Assembly (NCBI RefSeq): GCF_003148745.1
Contig: NZ_QGGU01000014.1
Coordinates: 16,735-80,734, forward strand
DNA: 64,000 nucleotides
DNA from: Pleionea mediterranea
Lineage (GTDB): Bacteria; Pseudomonadota; Gammaproteobacteria; Enterobacterales; Kangiellaceae
Direction of reading: 5' to 3'
A program made the translations under genes and the position numbers. How positions within the stretch are numbered: the first letter of the stretch is position 1; each line of letters opens with the position of its first letter. Positions 63,834-64,000 of the stretch are shown here, one piece after another. Under the pieces are notes generated by a model that was not told the DNA's origin, made no database searches, and saw nothing but the letters and a program-made list of their open reading frames with translations.

Positions 63834-64000
63834 ACCTGAGCTGCGGATAAGAAAAGTGAACTAAATGCCCTTGCGGTGATCTGATCTTTCGACGAAAAAA
63901 GAAAAATCACACAGGACAAGGGCATGACTAATTTAGAGGCAATTTACGTAGATGTCGATGATTTTTGTTTGTTATTTGAACCTCAATGGCAAGCGCATTT
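63834..64000 (+). mobile_element. IS982-family element, cut by the window end
   Basis: The left terminal repeat starts ACCTGAGCTGCGGATAAG at 63834, typical of IS982 elements, and a transposase gene starts 90 bases later. The right end is outside the window. Confidence 0.8.
63924..64000 (+). CDS. IS982-family transposase, N-terminal part only
   Basis: From ATG 63924 the first 25 codons are visible: MTNLEAIYVDVDDFCLLFEP and QWQAH, the VDDFC pattern of IS982 transposase starts. The rest lies outside the window. It seems intact as far as it goes, so the IS may be active. Confidence 0.85.
   Translation, partial: MTNLEAIYVDVDDFCLLFEPQWQAH

Overview
This window looks like chromosomal DNA of a gammaproteobacterium, probably marine. 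The hdfR-maoP pair, purEK, a long-form pyrB, erpA, the anmK/M23 pair and a kynurenine operon support this. The relationship to Kangiella/Pleionea-like lineages is a guess from gene content, not something I could test. Most of the window is dense, ordinary chromosome. From about 54 kb to the end it becomes an AT-rich accessory region with insertion-sequence remains on both sides.

Layout. 1-1170: 3'-truncated aidB. 1.4-8 kb: small genes, a BlaI/BlaR1-type sensor pair with candidate operators, and a TetM/EF-G-like GTPase. 8.2-12.8 kb: a kynurenine operon (ridA, haaO, cyclase, kynU, kmo). Its likely missing dehydrogenase lies 28 kb away at 40.3-41.8 kb. 13.3-15.9 kb: a family 2 glycosyltransferase and a membrane protein. 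16.5-17.8 kb: an ECF sigma/anti-sigma/YbjQ operon. 19.7-21.3 kb: purEK behind a leader hairpin. 21.5-22.0 kb: yefM-yoeB with a long operator dyad. 23.1-24.8 kb: hdfR and maoP with a small secreted protein gene between them. 24.8-27.8 kb: yajQ, rimK, a desuccinylase-like gene and rimB. 28.2-30.2 kb: DUF885 lipoprotein. 30.3-36.3 kb: an ECF sigma/anti-sigma pair leading into a DUF4331, lipoprotein, TPR and HupE set. 36.7-53.9 kb: peptidase, diguanylate cyclase, ALDH, SDR, hemL, pyrB, hemJ, ClC, bactofilin, erpA, anmK, M23 peptidase and tyrS. 54-57 kb: permease/ArsR pair, transposase remnants and an XRE regulator operon.

The most interesting locus is at 57.4-63.2 kb. A 25-codon gene at 57401-57478, with a strong ribosome binding site, encodes a basic leader ending in GWWYYYPMY. 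It is followed by a 9+8 bp hairpin, a cytochrome P450, an MFS exporter and a convergent PreP-like M16 metallopeptidase. This is the layout expected of a ribosomal peptide whose aromatic side chains are cross-linked by a P450, then exported and proteolytically processed. I do not recognise this precursor from any P450-RiPP family I know (biarylitides, cittilin, tryptorubin-type atropopeptides, cihunamides). The cluster lies between IS3-type and Y1-type transposase remnants on the left and an IS982 element that cuts an older gene on the right, which suggests acquisition by transfer.
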